Source: Celeribacter ethanolicus
Lineage (GTDB): Bacteria > Pseudomonadota > Alphaproteobacteria > Rhodobacterales > Rhodobacteraceae
DNA: 64,000 bases
NCBI RefSeq assembly: GCF_001550095.1
Contig: NZ_LRUC01000041.1
Span: 1-64,000, forward strand
Reading direction: 5' to 3'
Below the pieces are notes generated by a model. That model was not told where the DNA came from. It saw only the letters and a list, made by a program, of their open reading frames with translations, and did no database searches. Every line of letters begins with the position of its first letter. Within the stretch, counting starts at the first letter, position 1. This document shows positions 45,115 to 53,236 of this stretch, piece after piece. A program made the translations under genes and the position numbers.

Positions 45115-45615
45115 TCAGCGCCGCGCAGGCTCGTGTAGCAGGCTTTGGTCGAGCTGTTCGACTTTCGGAAGATTGTCGGCCAGCCGCTGCAAGAGCGCGA
45201 ACAGCATCTCTCGGTCTTTATCGTCAAACCCGTCAAGGAGGGCGGCCTCGCGGCGATAGGCAATCTCGATGATCTCGTCATGAACCTTCGCGCCTTCGTC
45301 GGTCAGCCACAAAAGGCGCTTTCCCATCACGAGACGCGCGACGGCCAGACCTTCTTCTTCGAGCTTGCGGGTCGAACGGCTGACAACGGATTTGTTCATC
45401 GAGACCATCTCGGAGACACGCAGGGCCTGAATGCCGGGTTCGTTCCGAAGCGCAGAGAGGATACGCCACTCGTTGAGACCGAGATCGAAGAGCGAGAGAT
45501 AGAGCTGGGACGCGCCCCACGAGAGCCGGTTGTTGATGAGGGACAAAAAATAGGGCGCATAGGTTTCGGCGCGAACCGAAAGATTGCGTTCGGTGACAAT
45601 GGTCGGCTCGGACAT
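45115..45615 (-). CDS. MarR-family transcriptional regulator
   Basis: A 166-residue MarR protein: winged HTH at about 60-125 (IQALRVSEMVSMNKSVVSRS, TRKLEEEGLAVARLVMGKRL). MarR proteins of this kind usually repress aromatic-degradation genes until the substrate or its CoA thioester binds. It is divergent from the dihydroxyacetone kinase gene, with palindrome site B 42 bp upstream of its ATG at 45615. It likely controls the ferredoxin, kinase and second P450-TRAP units. Confidence 0.9.
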   Translation of the reverse strand: MSEPTIVTERNLSVRAETYAPYFLSLINNRLSWGASQLYLSLFDLGLNEWRILSALRNEPGIQALRVSEMVSMNKSVVSRSTRKLEEEGLAVARLVMGKRLLWLTDEGAKVHDEIIEIAYRREAALLDGFDDKDREMLFALLQRLADNLPKVEQLDQSLLHEPARR

Positions 45616-45656
45616 GCGGGTGCTCCTCGGTGGTGCCCAATGGATAACGAAGGCAG

Positions 45657-45672
45657 AGTTTAATTGCAAACT
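45657..45672. promoter_or_regulatory. MarR-type operator, site B (marR-dhaK divergent promoter)
   Basis: AGTTTAATTGCAAACT, with 5-bp arms AGTTT/AAACT. Reverse complement AGTTTGCAATTAAACT aligns with sites A and C. It lies between marR (start 45615) and the kinase (start 45713). Confidence 0.65.
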
Positions 45673-45712
45673 GCACAGCGCAGGGCGCAGTAGGGAGACA
45701 TGGGAGGAAATG

Positions 45713-47392
45713 ATGAAGAAACTGATCAATGACGTACCGTCCGTGGTGCCGCAGGCTCTCGAAGGGCTGGTGAAGACCTCGACGGGACTGCGACTGATCG
45801 AAGGGACGACCACCGTGGTGCGCGCGGATGTCGAGGCGGTGATTGCGGCGGGGAAAGTGGCGCTGATTTCCGGCGGTGGCTCCGGCCACGAACCGGCGCA
45901 TGCGGGCTATGTCGGCCCCGGTCTTTTGACCGCAGCGGTGGCCGGAGATGTCTTCGCCTCGCCCTCGACGGACGCGGTTTTGACCGCGATCCGGGCGGTG
46001 GCCGGACCGGGCGGCGTGCTGTTGATCGTCAAGAATTACACGGGTGATCGGCTCAATTTCGGGCTGGCCGCCGAGATCGCGCGCAGCGAGGGGATCGAGA
46101 CCGATCTGATCATCGTGGACGATGACAGCGCCCTCGGCTCTGCGGAAGAAACGGCGGGACGCCGCGGCATTGCCGGCACGGTTCTGATCCACAAGATCGC
46201 TGGCGCTGCGGCGGAAGAGGGGTCGTCTCTCGCAGAGGTCAAAGCCCGCGCCGAGGCGGCTGTGGCGGAGACCGGTTCCATGGGCGTCGCGCTGACCCCC
46301 TGTGTTGTGCCCGCAGCCGGAACGCCGAATTTTGAACTGGGTGCAGGTGAGATCGAGTTGGGTCTCGGCATCCACGGCGAGGCGGGGTTAGAGCGCACAG
46401 CCCTCTCACCCGCCCGCGAGCTGGCCCATGCGCTGGTCGAGAAAATCGTCACGGATCGCGGGTTCACCCCCGGGGACCGGGTTGCGCTTTTGGTCAACAA
46501 TCTGGGAGCGACGCCGCCGATGGAAGTGTCGATCATGGCCGGAGATGCGCTTGAAACCTGTGCCGATAAAGGCCTCGTGGTCGAGCGGGTTTGGGCCGGC
46601 ACATTCCTTACCGCGATCGACATGGCCGGTGTGTCGCTCTCTCTCATGAAACTCGACGATGACCGGCTCGGGGCGCTCGATGCCCCTGCAGCGTCTCCCG
46701 CCTGGACTTTGCCCGGACATCCTGCCGAACCCGCAACGGTGAGCGGACCTGCAAAGCCGGTCGTGTCCCCCTCAAAGATGCAGGGCGATGTCACGGCGGT
46801 TGCTGTTGTCATGGCGGCCTGTCGCGCAATTGTCGGATCGGAACCGGAGCTGACGCGCATGGACCAGATCGTCGGCGATGGCGATATTGGCCGGTCTCTG
46901 GCGGGCGGGGCCACCGCCTTGATGGAGGCGCAATCCGAGCTTGAAACCTTGTCGGGCGCCGCACTTTGGCAGCGGATCGGAGACATCGTTCGGGCCTCGA
47001 CCGGCGGCACATCCGGCCCGCTCTACGCCATTCTCGCTATGGGTGCGGCCAATGAGATCAAGGGCAAAGAGGCCTCGTCTCTGGACCTGATCGTCGAAGG
47101 ATTTTCCGCCGGTGTGGCGGCGCTCTGTGCCTTGGGTGGCGCGGCACCGGGCGATCGCACCATGGTCGACGCCCTCGTGCCCGCGCGAGATGCGATGCAC
47201 GCGGCAAAAGATGCGACAGAGGCCCTCGGACGTGCTGCCGAGGCGGCCGAGGCGGGCGCGGCAGCAACAGCGGATATGCACCCGCGCAGAGGCCGGTCGA
47301 GCTATGTCGGCGCACGTGTTCTGGGGCATCGCGATCCGGGGGCGCAGGCTGTTGCGATCTGGCTGTCCGCCGCCGCGACAGCGCTGCGGTGA
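45713..47392 (+). CDS. Single-chain ATP-dependent dihydroxyacetone kinase (DhaK-DhaL fusion)
   Basis: A 559-residue kinase. The N-terminal DhaK domain (about 1-325) has ISGGGSGHEPAHAGYVG with the substrate-binding His region and LGIHGEAG; the C-terminal DhaL ATP domain (about 360-555) has MDQIVGDGDIGRSLAGGATA (usually GDGDxG). It phosphorylates dihydroxyacetone or a related C3/C4 ketose such as erythrulose. GGGAGG precedes tandem ATGs (45710, 45713). Its location between P450 genes under a MarR site is unusual and suggests a glycerol-like side-chain product. Confidence 0.9.
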   Translation: MKKLINDVPSVVPQALEGLVKTSTGLRLIEGTTTVVRADVEAVIAAGKVALISGGGSGHEPAHAGYVGPGLLTAAVAGDVFASPSTDAVLTAIRAVAGPGGVLLIVKNYTGDRLNFGLAAEIARSEGIETDLIIVDDDSALGSAEETAGRRGIAGTVLIHKIAGAAAEEGSSLAEVKARAEAAVAETGSMGVALTPCVVPAAGTPNFELGAGEIELGLGIHGEAGLERTALSPARELAHALVEKIVTDRGFTPGDRVALLVNNLGATPPMEVSIMAGDALETCADKGLVVERVWAGTFLTAIDMAGVSLSLMKLDDDRLGALDAPAASPAWTLPGHPAEPATVSGPAKPVVSPSKMQGDVTAVAVVMAACRAIVGSEPELTRMDQIVGDGDIGRSLAGGATALMEAQSELETLSGAALWQRIGDIVRASTGGTSGPLYAILAMGAANEIKGKEASSLDLIVEGFSAGVAALCALGGAAPGDRTMVDALVPARDAMHAAKDATEALGRAAEAAEAGAAATADMHPRRGRSSYVGARVLGHRDPGAQAVAIWLSAAATALR

Positions 47393-47431
47393 GACGGGTC
47401 ATTTTACGAGAAATCAGTTGAAGGATAAATC

Positions 47432-47447
47432 AGTTGCACTTTAAACT
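47432..47447. promoter_or_regulatory. MarR-type operator, site C (second P450 promoter)
   Basis: AGTTGCACTTTAAACT, inside a longer ATCAGTT...AACTGAT inverted repeat (47429-47450). A further ATCAGTT half-site is at 47413-47419. It ends 17 bp before the P450 ATG. Confidence 0.65.
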
Positions 47448-47464
47448 GATTATGGGAGGAGACG

Positions 47465-48685
47465 ATGTCAGCAATGTTTGAAGAGAGCCGGACGCAGTCC
47501 CGCCCGGAGGTGGATCTCGATCCGTTCAGTCAGGAGACAAGGGACAATCCCGAGGCCTTCGACCGCGCGGTGCGCGAGGCGGGGCCGGTTGTTTGGTTGC
47601 CAAAATACGGCGTCTGGATCACCGGACAGGACGCTGTCGTGCGCGAGGTGTTTTCCGATTGGCGACGCTTTTCTTCGGCCTATGGCACAGGGCTGACCAA
47701 TGTCGTTCGCGAAGAACCGTGGCGCAAACCCTCCGTCATTCTCGAAGCCGATCCGCCGACGCATACGCCGAACCGCAAGGTGCTCGCCCGCATCCTGTCA
47801 AACGCGGCTCTGCGCAAACTTGCGGAGGATTTCCGCGTTGAAGCGGAACGTATGGTCGATGCCTTAGTAGAGCGCCGCAGCTTCGATCTCGCCGAAGATT
47901 TGGCCTTTGCCTTTCCCTTTAAAGTGCTGCCCGATGCGGCGGGCCTGAAACCCGAAGGGCGGCATCATCTGATGCCCTATTCGACGCTGAATTTCAACGC
48001 GATGGGGCCGAAGAACGATCTTTACAAAGAGGCTTTGAAGGTCGTCGAAGAGCAGGGGACGTTTGAATATGTCGCCGCTCAGATGGATGAAAAGAATATC
48101 CTGCCGAACAGCTTCGGGGCCGAGATTTACGCGGCGGCCCATGCCGGGGACATCACCCATGAAGAAGCCGGGATGCTCGTGCGCGCCTTCATTTCCGCCG
48201 GGATCGACACGACGGTCTTTGGCATCGGGATGACGCTGATGGAACTCATCGCGCGCCCCGATCAATGGGACATGCTGCGCGCCGATCCCGGTCTGGCTCG
48301 CCCGGCCTTTGAAGAAGGGTTGCGGTTCAGGGCGCCCAGCCCGGTGATCGGACGCACGACCTCGGGGCCGACCGAGCTTGCGGGTGTCTCTCTTGGCGGG
48401 GAGGAAAAGGTGTTGATGTGGCTCGCCGCAGCCAACCGTGATCCGGAGAAATGGGACAAGCCCGATGAATATGACATCACGCGGCGTCCTGTCGGCCATC
48501 TGGCGTTCGGTATCGGCATTCATGGCTGCGTCGGCCAGATGGTCGCCCGCCTCGAAGCCGAATCCGTGCTCAAGGCGCTGAGCGCGCGGGTCAAACGCAT
48601 TCATCTGGCGGGGACGCCAGAGAAGATCAATATCAACTGGCTCAGGGGGTATCACTCGATCCCAGTCGAAGTTGAGCCAGCCTGA
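47465..48685 (+). CDS. Cytochrome P450, CYP199-like
   Basis: A 406-residue P450 with high resemblance to CYP199A (para-methoxybenzoate O-demethylases): N-terminal DLDPFSQETRDNPEAFDRAV, EEPWRKPSVILEADPPTHTP, I-helix FISAGIDTTVFG with the acid-Thr pair (DT), ExxR EEGLRF and heme loop FGIGIHGCVGQMVARLEAES. It presumably uses the ferredoxin at 44786. It leads an operon with a TRAP transporter (dctP 78 bp downstream). Aromatic acid O-demethylation with release of formaldehyde is the likely reaction type. Confidence 0.9.
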   Translation: MSAMFEESRTQSRPEVDLDPFSQETRDNPEAFDRAVREAGPVVWLPKYGVWITGQDAVVREVFSDWRRFSSAYGTGLTNVVREEPWRKPSVILEADPPTHTPNRKVLARILSNAALRKLAEDFRVEAERMVDALVERRSFDLAEDLAFAFPFKVLPDAAGLKPEGRHHLMPYSTLNFNAMGPKNDLYKEALKVVEEQGTFEYVAAQMDEKNILPNSFGAEIYAAAHAGDITHEEAGMLVRAFISAGIDTTVFGIGMTLMELIARPDQWDMLRADPGLARPAFEEGLRFRAPSPVIGRTTSGPTELAGVSLGGEEKVLMWLAAANRDPEKWDKPDEYDITRRPVGHLAFGIGIHGCVGQMVARLEAESVLKALSARVKRIHLAGTPEKININWLRGYHSIPVEVEPA

Positions 48686-48763
48686 CAAGAAGTCCACGAA
48701 GGATAACGCAACCTACAAATCGCGAGCGTCGGAGGAGGACGCAAGCAAGGGAGGAAACGCACA

Positions 48764-49876
48764 ATGAAAACGACACTCGGACTTGGGGCGCTTGTTGCGC
48801 TCGGCATCACTGGCGCGGCCGTAGCAGAGACGCCGATTTATGGCTCCTGGCCGCCCGCATCGGATTATCTCAACACGGACACTTTGCCCGGCGCCTTTTC
48901 GATGATCGAAGAGGAAACCGGCGGCGATGTCACATGGGAGCTGATCGCGGGGGGACAGCTGGCGGACGGGCGCGGGTCTCTCGCTGCCGTTGGAGACGGG
49001 CTGATGCAGGGCGGTTTGCAGATCCCGGTCTATACGCCGGAGGCGATGCCATCTCTCACCTTGCTCTATTCGGTCGTCGTGCCGGGGGACGATCCCGTGG
49101 CCGTTGCAGGGGCCGTCACCGAGACGATGTTCCTGAATTGCCCGGATTGTGTTGCAGAGGCGAAAGACAACAACGCTCTGCCGTTCGGGCCTTTTGCCTC
49201 GGCCTCTTACCGACTGATGTGCACCTCGCCGGTGGCCAGCATGGCCGATCTGAAAGGCAAACGCATCCGTGCAACGGGTGGCTATGCCGAAATGGCCTCC
49301 ATGGGGCGCGCGACGCCGATGGCGGTGACGTTGACCGAGGCGGTGAGCCTGTTGCAACGCGGTGGGCTTGAATGTCTCATGGCGGCGCGCGAATGGCTTC
49401 AGACCTATGGCTATGGCGAATATGCCAAACAGGTGACGGACCTGCCTTTGGGTGTGGCCTCTCCGGCCGTTGGTTTTTTGATGAACCGGGAGACATTTCT
49501 CGACATGTCGTCCGAGGCGCAGGCCGCCCATTTGCGGGCCTCGGCCTATGTCACGGCGAAACACACCATCGGCAATTACGTGGACCGCGACCGCGAAAGC
49601 TTTGCGCATCAACAGGCCGAGATGGGGGTTGAACTTGTGACACCCGCCGACGATCTGACCGACCTGGTCAATGGTTTCATCGACAAGGACCGCGCCCGTT
49701 TGATCGAGAATGGCAAGGCACTTGGGCTGTCCGATCCGGCAGCTCTGATCAACACCTATCTGGCGAATGTCGAAAAATGGCGCGGCTATTCCGAAGAGAT
49801 CAACGGCGATGTCGATGCCTTTGCCGCGAAGCTTTGGGATGAAGTCTATGCCAAGGTCGATCCCGCCGATCTCTGA
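48764..49876 (+). CDS. TRAP transporter substrate-binding protein DctP-like
   Basis: A 370-residue periplasmic protein with a Sec signal (MKTTLGLGALVALGITGAAV, cleavage after VAE) and a DctP/YiaO-like fold: GKRIRATGGYAEMASMGRAT and LLQRGGLECLMAAREWLQTY. The conserved Arg in KGKRIRATG is where DctP proteins bind the carboxylate of their substrate. Aromatic or aliphatic acid uptake is therefore likely, feeding the P450s. Good ribosome-binding site GGGAGG 8 bp upstream. Confidence 0.88.
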   Translation: MKTTLGLGALVALGITGAAVAETPIYGSWPPASDYLNTDTLPGAFSMIEEETGGDVTWELIAGGQLADGRGSLAAVGDGLMQGGLQIPVYTPEAMPSLTLLYSVVVPGDDPVAVAGAVTETMFLNCPDCVAEAKDNNALPFGPFASASYRLMCTSPVASMADLKGKRIRATGGYAEMASMGRATPMAVTLTEAVSLLQRGGLECLMAAREWLQTYGYGEYAKQVTDLPLGVASPAVGFLMNRETFLDMSSEAQAAHLRASAYVTAKHTIGNYVDRDRESFAHQQAEMGVELVTPADDLTDLVNGFIDKDRARLIENGKALGLSDPAALINTYLANVEKWRGYSEEINGDVDAFAAKLWDEVYAKVDPADL

Positions 49877-49952
49877 TCCGGGGCGCTTTCCGCTGCGGGC
49901 TGGCGCGCACGCTGGCTCGCTCTGATCCCACATTCCAATTGCGAGGGCTTCG

Positions 49953-50498
49953 ATGGAACGCCTGATGAAGTTTGCGTCGCGCCTTGCCGACGTATTGTTC
50001 TGGATTGCGCTGGTCGCTGGCGCGCTGATGATGACACATGTGACGGTCGATGTGATCGCGCGCACCGTGTTCAACCACCCGCTGCCGGGAACCGGAGAGA
50101 TCACCGCCTCCTATTACATGATCGCCGCTGCGTTCCTGCCGCTCGCCTGGGTGAGCCTGCGGGACCAACATGTGACGGCGGACCTGTTCGTCGATCAGAT
50201 GGGTCCGCGGATGCAAAAGATCGTCACGGTACTGACCGATCTTTTGACGTTGGCCTATGTGGCGATTTTTGTCTGGCAGACATGGTTGTCGGCCCTGTCG
50301 AAAACCATGCGCGGCGAGGTTTGGGAGATTTTCGGGGGCTATCTGCCGATCTGGCCAACGCGTTGGCTTTTGCCGATTGCGGGCGGGGCGATGTTCCTCG
50401 TGCTGCTCCTAAAACTGATCCTGCGGCTGTCAGGGAAAGCCGAACCACCGCATAAGAAAGATCACGTCCCGGATATGCCCAGCTCGGAGGGGGTGTGA
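49953..50498 (+). CDS. TRAP transporter small permease DctQ-like
   Basis: A 181-residue inner-membrane protein with four hydrophobic spans (about 14-36, 54-70, 88-110, 133-155) and the DctQ motif ITASYYMIAAAFLPLAWVSL. It links the binding protein to the large permease. The stop is 1 bp before the dctM ATG, showing tight coupling. Confidence 0.9.
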   Translation: MERLMKFASRLADVLFWIALVAGALMMTHVTVDVIARTVFNHPLPGTGEITASYYMIAAAFLPLAWVSLRDQHVTADLFVDQMGPRMQKIVTVLTDLLTLAYVAIFVWQTWLSALSKTMRGEVWEIFGGYLPIWPTRWLLPIAGGAMFLVLLLKLILRLSGKAEPPHKKDHVPDMPSSEGV

Positions 50499-50499
50499 C

Positions 50500-51816
50500 A
50501 TGGATACTTTGTATTTCGGTCTGACGACGCTTGCGATCCTGTTGACCCTGATCGGGTTGCGCGTGCCGATCGGCGTGGCGCTTGGCGTGGTGTCGCTTGG
50601 CGGACTGGCCTTTGTGCGCAACACGCCGATTGCCCTGTCGATCCTGCGCGAGACGCCGTTTTCCTTTGCCGCGAGCTGGGATTTGACGGCGATCCCGATG
50701 TTCCTGTTGATGGGAGCCATTGCCAATCAGTCGGGCATCTCGACCGCCCTGTTCCGTGCCGCGCGGCTTTGGTTCTCGGCCCTGCCGGGCGGGTTGGCCG
50801 TGGCCGCAAACATCGCTTCTGCGGGTTTCGCCGCCGCCTGCGGATCGTCCCTTGCCTCGGCGGCGGCGATGGGGCGGCTCGCCATTCCAGAGATGCTCAA
50901 GGCGGGGTATAACAAGGGGCTCGCCACCGGGGTTGTCGCTTCGGCAGGAACACTCTCGGCGCTCATTCCGCCCTCTATTTTGCTAGTTTTGTATGGTGTT
51001 TTTGCAGAGGTGTCGATTTCCCGACTTTTGATTGCGGGGGTAATTCCCGGCATTCTCACGGGGTTTGCCTATGTGGTGATGATCCTCATTCGCTGCAAGC
51101 TGAACCCCGATCTGGCACCGAAACTTGACGATGCGGAACTGGCGACACTCAAGCGGGACCGGATGTCTGCGCTCAAGGAAACATGGCCACTCGCGATGCT
51201 GATTTTTGGCATAATCGGTGGGCTGTACGGCGGAATCGTCACCCCGACCGAAGCCGGTGGTGTTGGGGCGGCGCTGGCTTTGACGATTTCGATCCTGCAA
51301 GGCCGGATGGACACACGACGTTTCACCGAAGCGCTCAAAGAGGCGATGGCGGTCACTGCACAAATCTTTTTCGTCGGCATGGGCGCGGTGATGTATACAC
51401 GGCTTTTGTCACTCACCGGCGTCTCGGGGCTTTTGGTCGATATGGTCGGCTCTTGGGCGGGGGATCCGCTTTTGATCGTCATCGCGCTCTCCGTCATCTA
51501 CCTGATCCTCGGCATGTTCCTCGACCCTCTGGGCATCATGCTGATCACCATGCCGGTGTTCCTGCCGATGATCGAAACGCTGGGGCTCGATCTGATCTGG
51601 TTCGGCATTATCGTCGTGAAATACATCGAGATCGGGATGATCACGCCGCCGATGGGGATGAATGTCTTCGTTGTGAAATCAGTGGTCGGAAGCGAGGTGC
51701 CGATCTGGACGATTTTCCGGGGCGTCGGATGGTTTCTGGCCTGTGAGGTCGTGGTGATGGTGCTGTTGATCGCCGTCCCCTCGATCACGCTGTTCCTGCC
51801 GGACCTGATGCGCTGA
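50500..51816 (+). CDS. TRAP transporter large permease DctM-like
   Basis: A 438-residue protein with about 12 membrane spans and DctM signatures: FAAACGSSLASAAAMGRLAI, PEMLKAGYNKGLATGVVASA and a C-terminal GMITPPMGMNVFVVKSV. It carries out Na+-coupled uptake of the DctP-bound substrate. It ends the cluster beginning at 47465. The 51817-52048 gap holds a hairpin at 51930 and the promoter of the RND operon. Confidence 0.93.
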   Translation: MDTLYFGLTTLAILLTLIGLRVPIGVALGVVSLGGLAFVRNTPIALSILRETPFSFAASWDLTAIPMFLLMGAIANQSGISTALFRAARLWFSALPGGLAVAANIASAGFAAACGSSLASAAAMGRLAIPEMLKAGYNKGLATGVVASAGTLSALIPPSILLVLYGVFAEVSISRLLIAGVIPGILTGFAYVVMILIRCKLNPDLAPKLDDAELATLKRDRMSALKETWPLAMLIFGIIGGLYGGIVTPTEAGGVGAALALTISILQGRMDTRRFTEALKEAMAVTAQIFFVGMGAVMYTRLLSLTGVSGLLVDMVGSWAGDPLLIVIALSVIYLILGMFLDPLGIMLITMPVFLPMIETLGLDLIWFGIIVVKYIEIGMITPPMGMNVFVVKSVVGSEVPIWTIFRGVGWFLACEVVVMVLLIAVPSITLFLPDLMR

Positions 51817-51929
51817 CGGCGACCCCACCTGAGAGCCTTGGGCGTGGGCCGAAGCAGGCCTGCGCCAACCAGACCCTGCATCTCGTGTCCGGCCATACCG
51901 GGTGTGGTTCACTTCGATAAGTGATGCGC

Positions 51930-51947
51930 CTGCCGCAGGAGCGGCAG
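51930..51947 (+). terminator. Hairpin downstream of the TRAP operon
   Basis: CTGCCGC-AGGA-GCGGCAG, a perfect 7-bp stem, followed within 20 bp by a T-rich stretch. It could end the TRAP transcript. Confidence 0.5.
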
Positions 51948-51969
51948 ATGTTCTCCGTTTTGTTTTTTC

Positions 51970-52015
51970 TTGCGACAGAGATTGTCACTTTCTGCGTATA
52001 ATCTTCTTGTCGCAA
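51970..52015. promoter_or_regulatory. RND pump promoter with flanking inverted repeat
   Basis: TTGCGACA (51970-51977) and TGTCGCAA (52008-52015) form perfect arms flanking a consensus -10 TATAAT (51997-52002). This is the position for a repressor that blocks promoter opening. No regulator gene is adjacent. Confidence 0.55.
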
Positions 52016-52048
52016 TAGTTTGCGCCCGAGAAAAGCGAAGGAAGCCCT

Positions 52049-53233
52049 ATGTCTGTCGCCAGAAAGATCCTGCAAGTTCCTATTTGCGTGGCGCTTGCGG
52101 TGTGTCCGATCAACCTATTTGCGCAAGCGGGGCCGACAGGCGGCGGGATGACTGAAGTCGGGGTCATGGTGCTTTCCGAGACGGAGGTGCCCTTTACGAC
52201 GACTTTGCCGGGGCGTGCCGTGGCGAAGGAACAAACAGAAATTCGTCCGCGTGTCGAAGGGGTGATAGAAGAGATCGCCTATACAGCCGGGCAACGTGTC
52301 GAAGCCGGAGATTTGTTGTTCCGGCTCGATGCGGAGACCTATGAGGCAGCCTATGCCTCTGCCGAAGCGGCACGAGACAGTGCCGAGGCGACATTGATCA
52401 CGGCGCAGGCGGCCTATGACCGTTACACGAAACTCGAAGGTGTGGGCGCCTCGACTTCTGATCTTGAAAGCGCGCGGGCGACATTGGCGCAGGCCAAAGC
52501 GAGTGTGAAAAGCGCCGAAGCCGATCTCAAACAGGCGCAGCTCGATCTCGACCGGGTAGAGATCCGCAGTCCCATCGCCGGCATCCCCGATGTGCCCGAA
52601 TTTTCGGTCGGCTCTTTGGTCACTGCCAATCAAAGCGATGCGCTGACCACGGTCACGCGACTTGACCCGATCTATGTCGATGTGTCCGAAAGCTCCGCGC
52701 GGCTCATGCGCATCCGCGAACAGGTCGATGCCGGGACTTTGACGCCGGGCAAACAGCTCGACGTGACACTGACGCTTGAAAACGGCGAAGTTTATGATGG
52801 GAAAGGCACCCTGATCAGCCCCGGCGTGACGGTTTCGACCACCACCGGATCGATTGATCTGCGCTTTGAATTCGACAACCCCGATCGTCTGATCCTTCCG
52901 GGTCAGTTCCTCCGCGTGGATGTCACGCTTGGGACGTCGAAGGCGATTTTGGTGCCGCAGCGTGCGACGACGCGGCAGTCGGACGGGACGCTAACGGCCT
53001 TTGTCGCAGAAGACGGGACTGCGCATCAGGTGACGCTGAGCTACAGCGAGACCGCCAATAATGCGTGGATTGTTACCGATGGGGTTTCGGTCGGGGATGA
53101 GATCATCCTTGATGGGCTCACCAACCTGACCGATGGCGCGACGATCACCACGGTGCCGGTGACAATCAATGATGCTGGCGTGGTTGAGGATGCCGCTTCG
53201 GACGATTCTGATACGACGACTGAGGCTGACTAA
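52049..53233 (+). CDS. RND efflux periplasmic adaptor (AcrA-like)
   Basis: A 394-residue membrane-fusion protein with a signal segment (ICVALAVCPINLFAQAG, about 11-27), a biotinyl-lipoyl half (GVIEEIAYTAGQRVEAGDLL, about 71-90), an alpha-hairpin (about 105-175), the second lipoyl motif and beta-barrel (VDVSESSARLMRIREQVDAG). The C-terminal tail is acidic. It bridges the inner-membrane pump at 53237 and an outer-membrane channel not encoded here. Confidence 0.92.
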   Translation: MSVARKILQVPICVALAVCPINLFAQAGPTGGGMTEVGVMVLSETEVPFTTTLPGRAVAKEQTEIRPRVEGVIEEIAYTAGQRVEAGDLLFRLDAETYEAAYASAEAARDSAEATLITAQAAYDRYTKLEGVGASTSDLESARATLAQAKASVKSAEADLKQAQLDLDRVEIRSPIAGIPDVPEFSVGSLVTANQSDALTTVTRLDPIYVDVSESSARLMRIREQVDAGTLTPGKQLDVTLTLENGEVYDGKGTLISPGVTVSTTTGSIDLRFEFDNPDRLILPGQFLRVDVTLGTSKAILVPQRATTRQSDGTLTAFVAEDGTAHQVTLSYSETANNAWIVTDGVSVGDEIILDGLTNLTDGATITTVPVTINDAGVVEDAASDDSDTTTEAD

Positions 53234-53236
53234 GCC

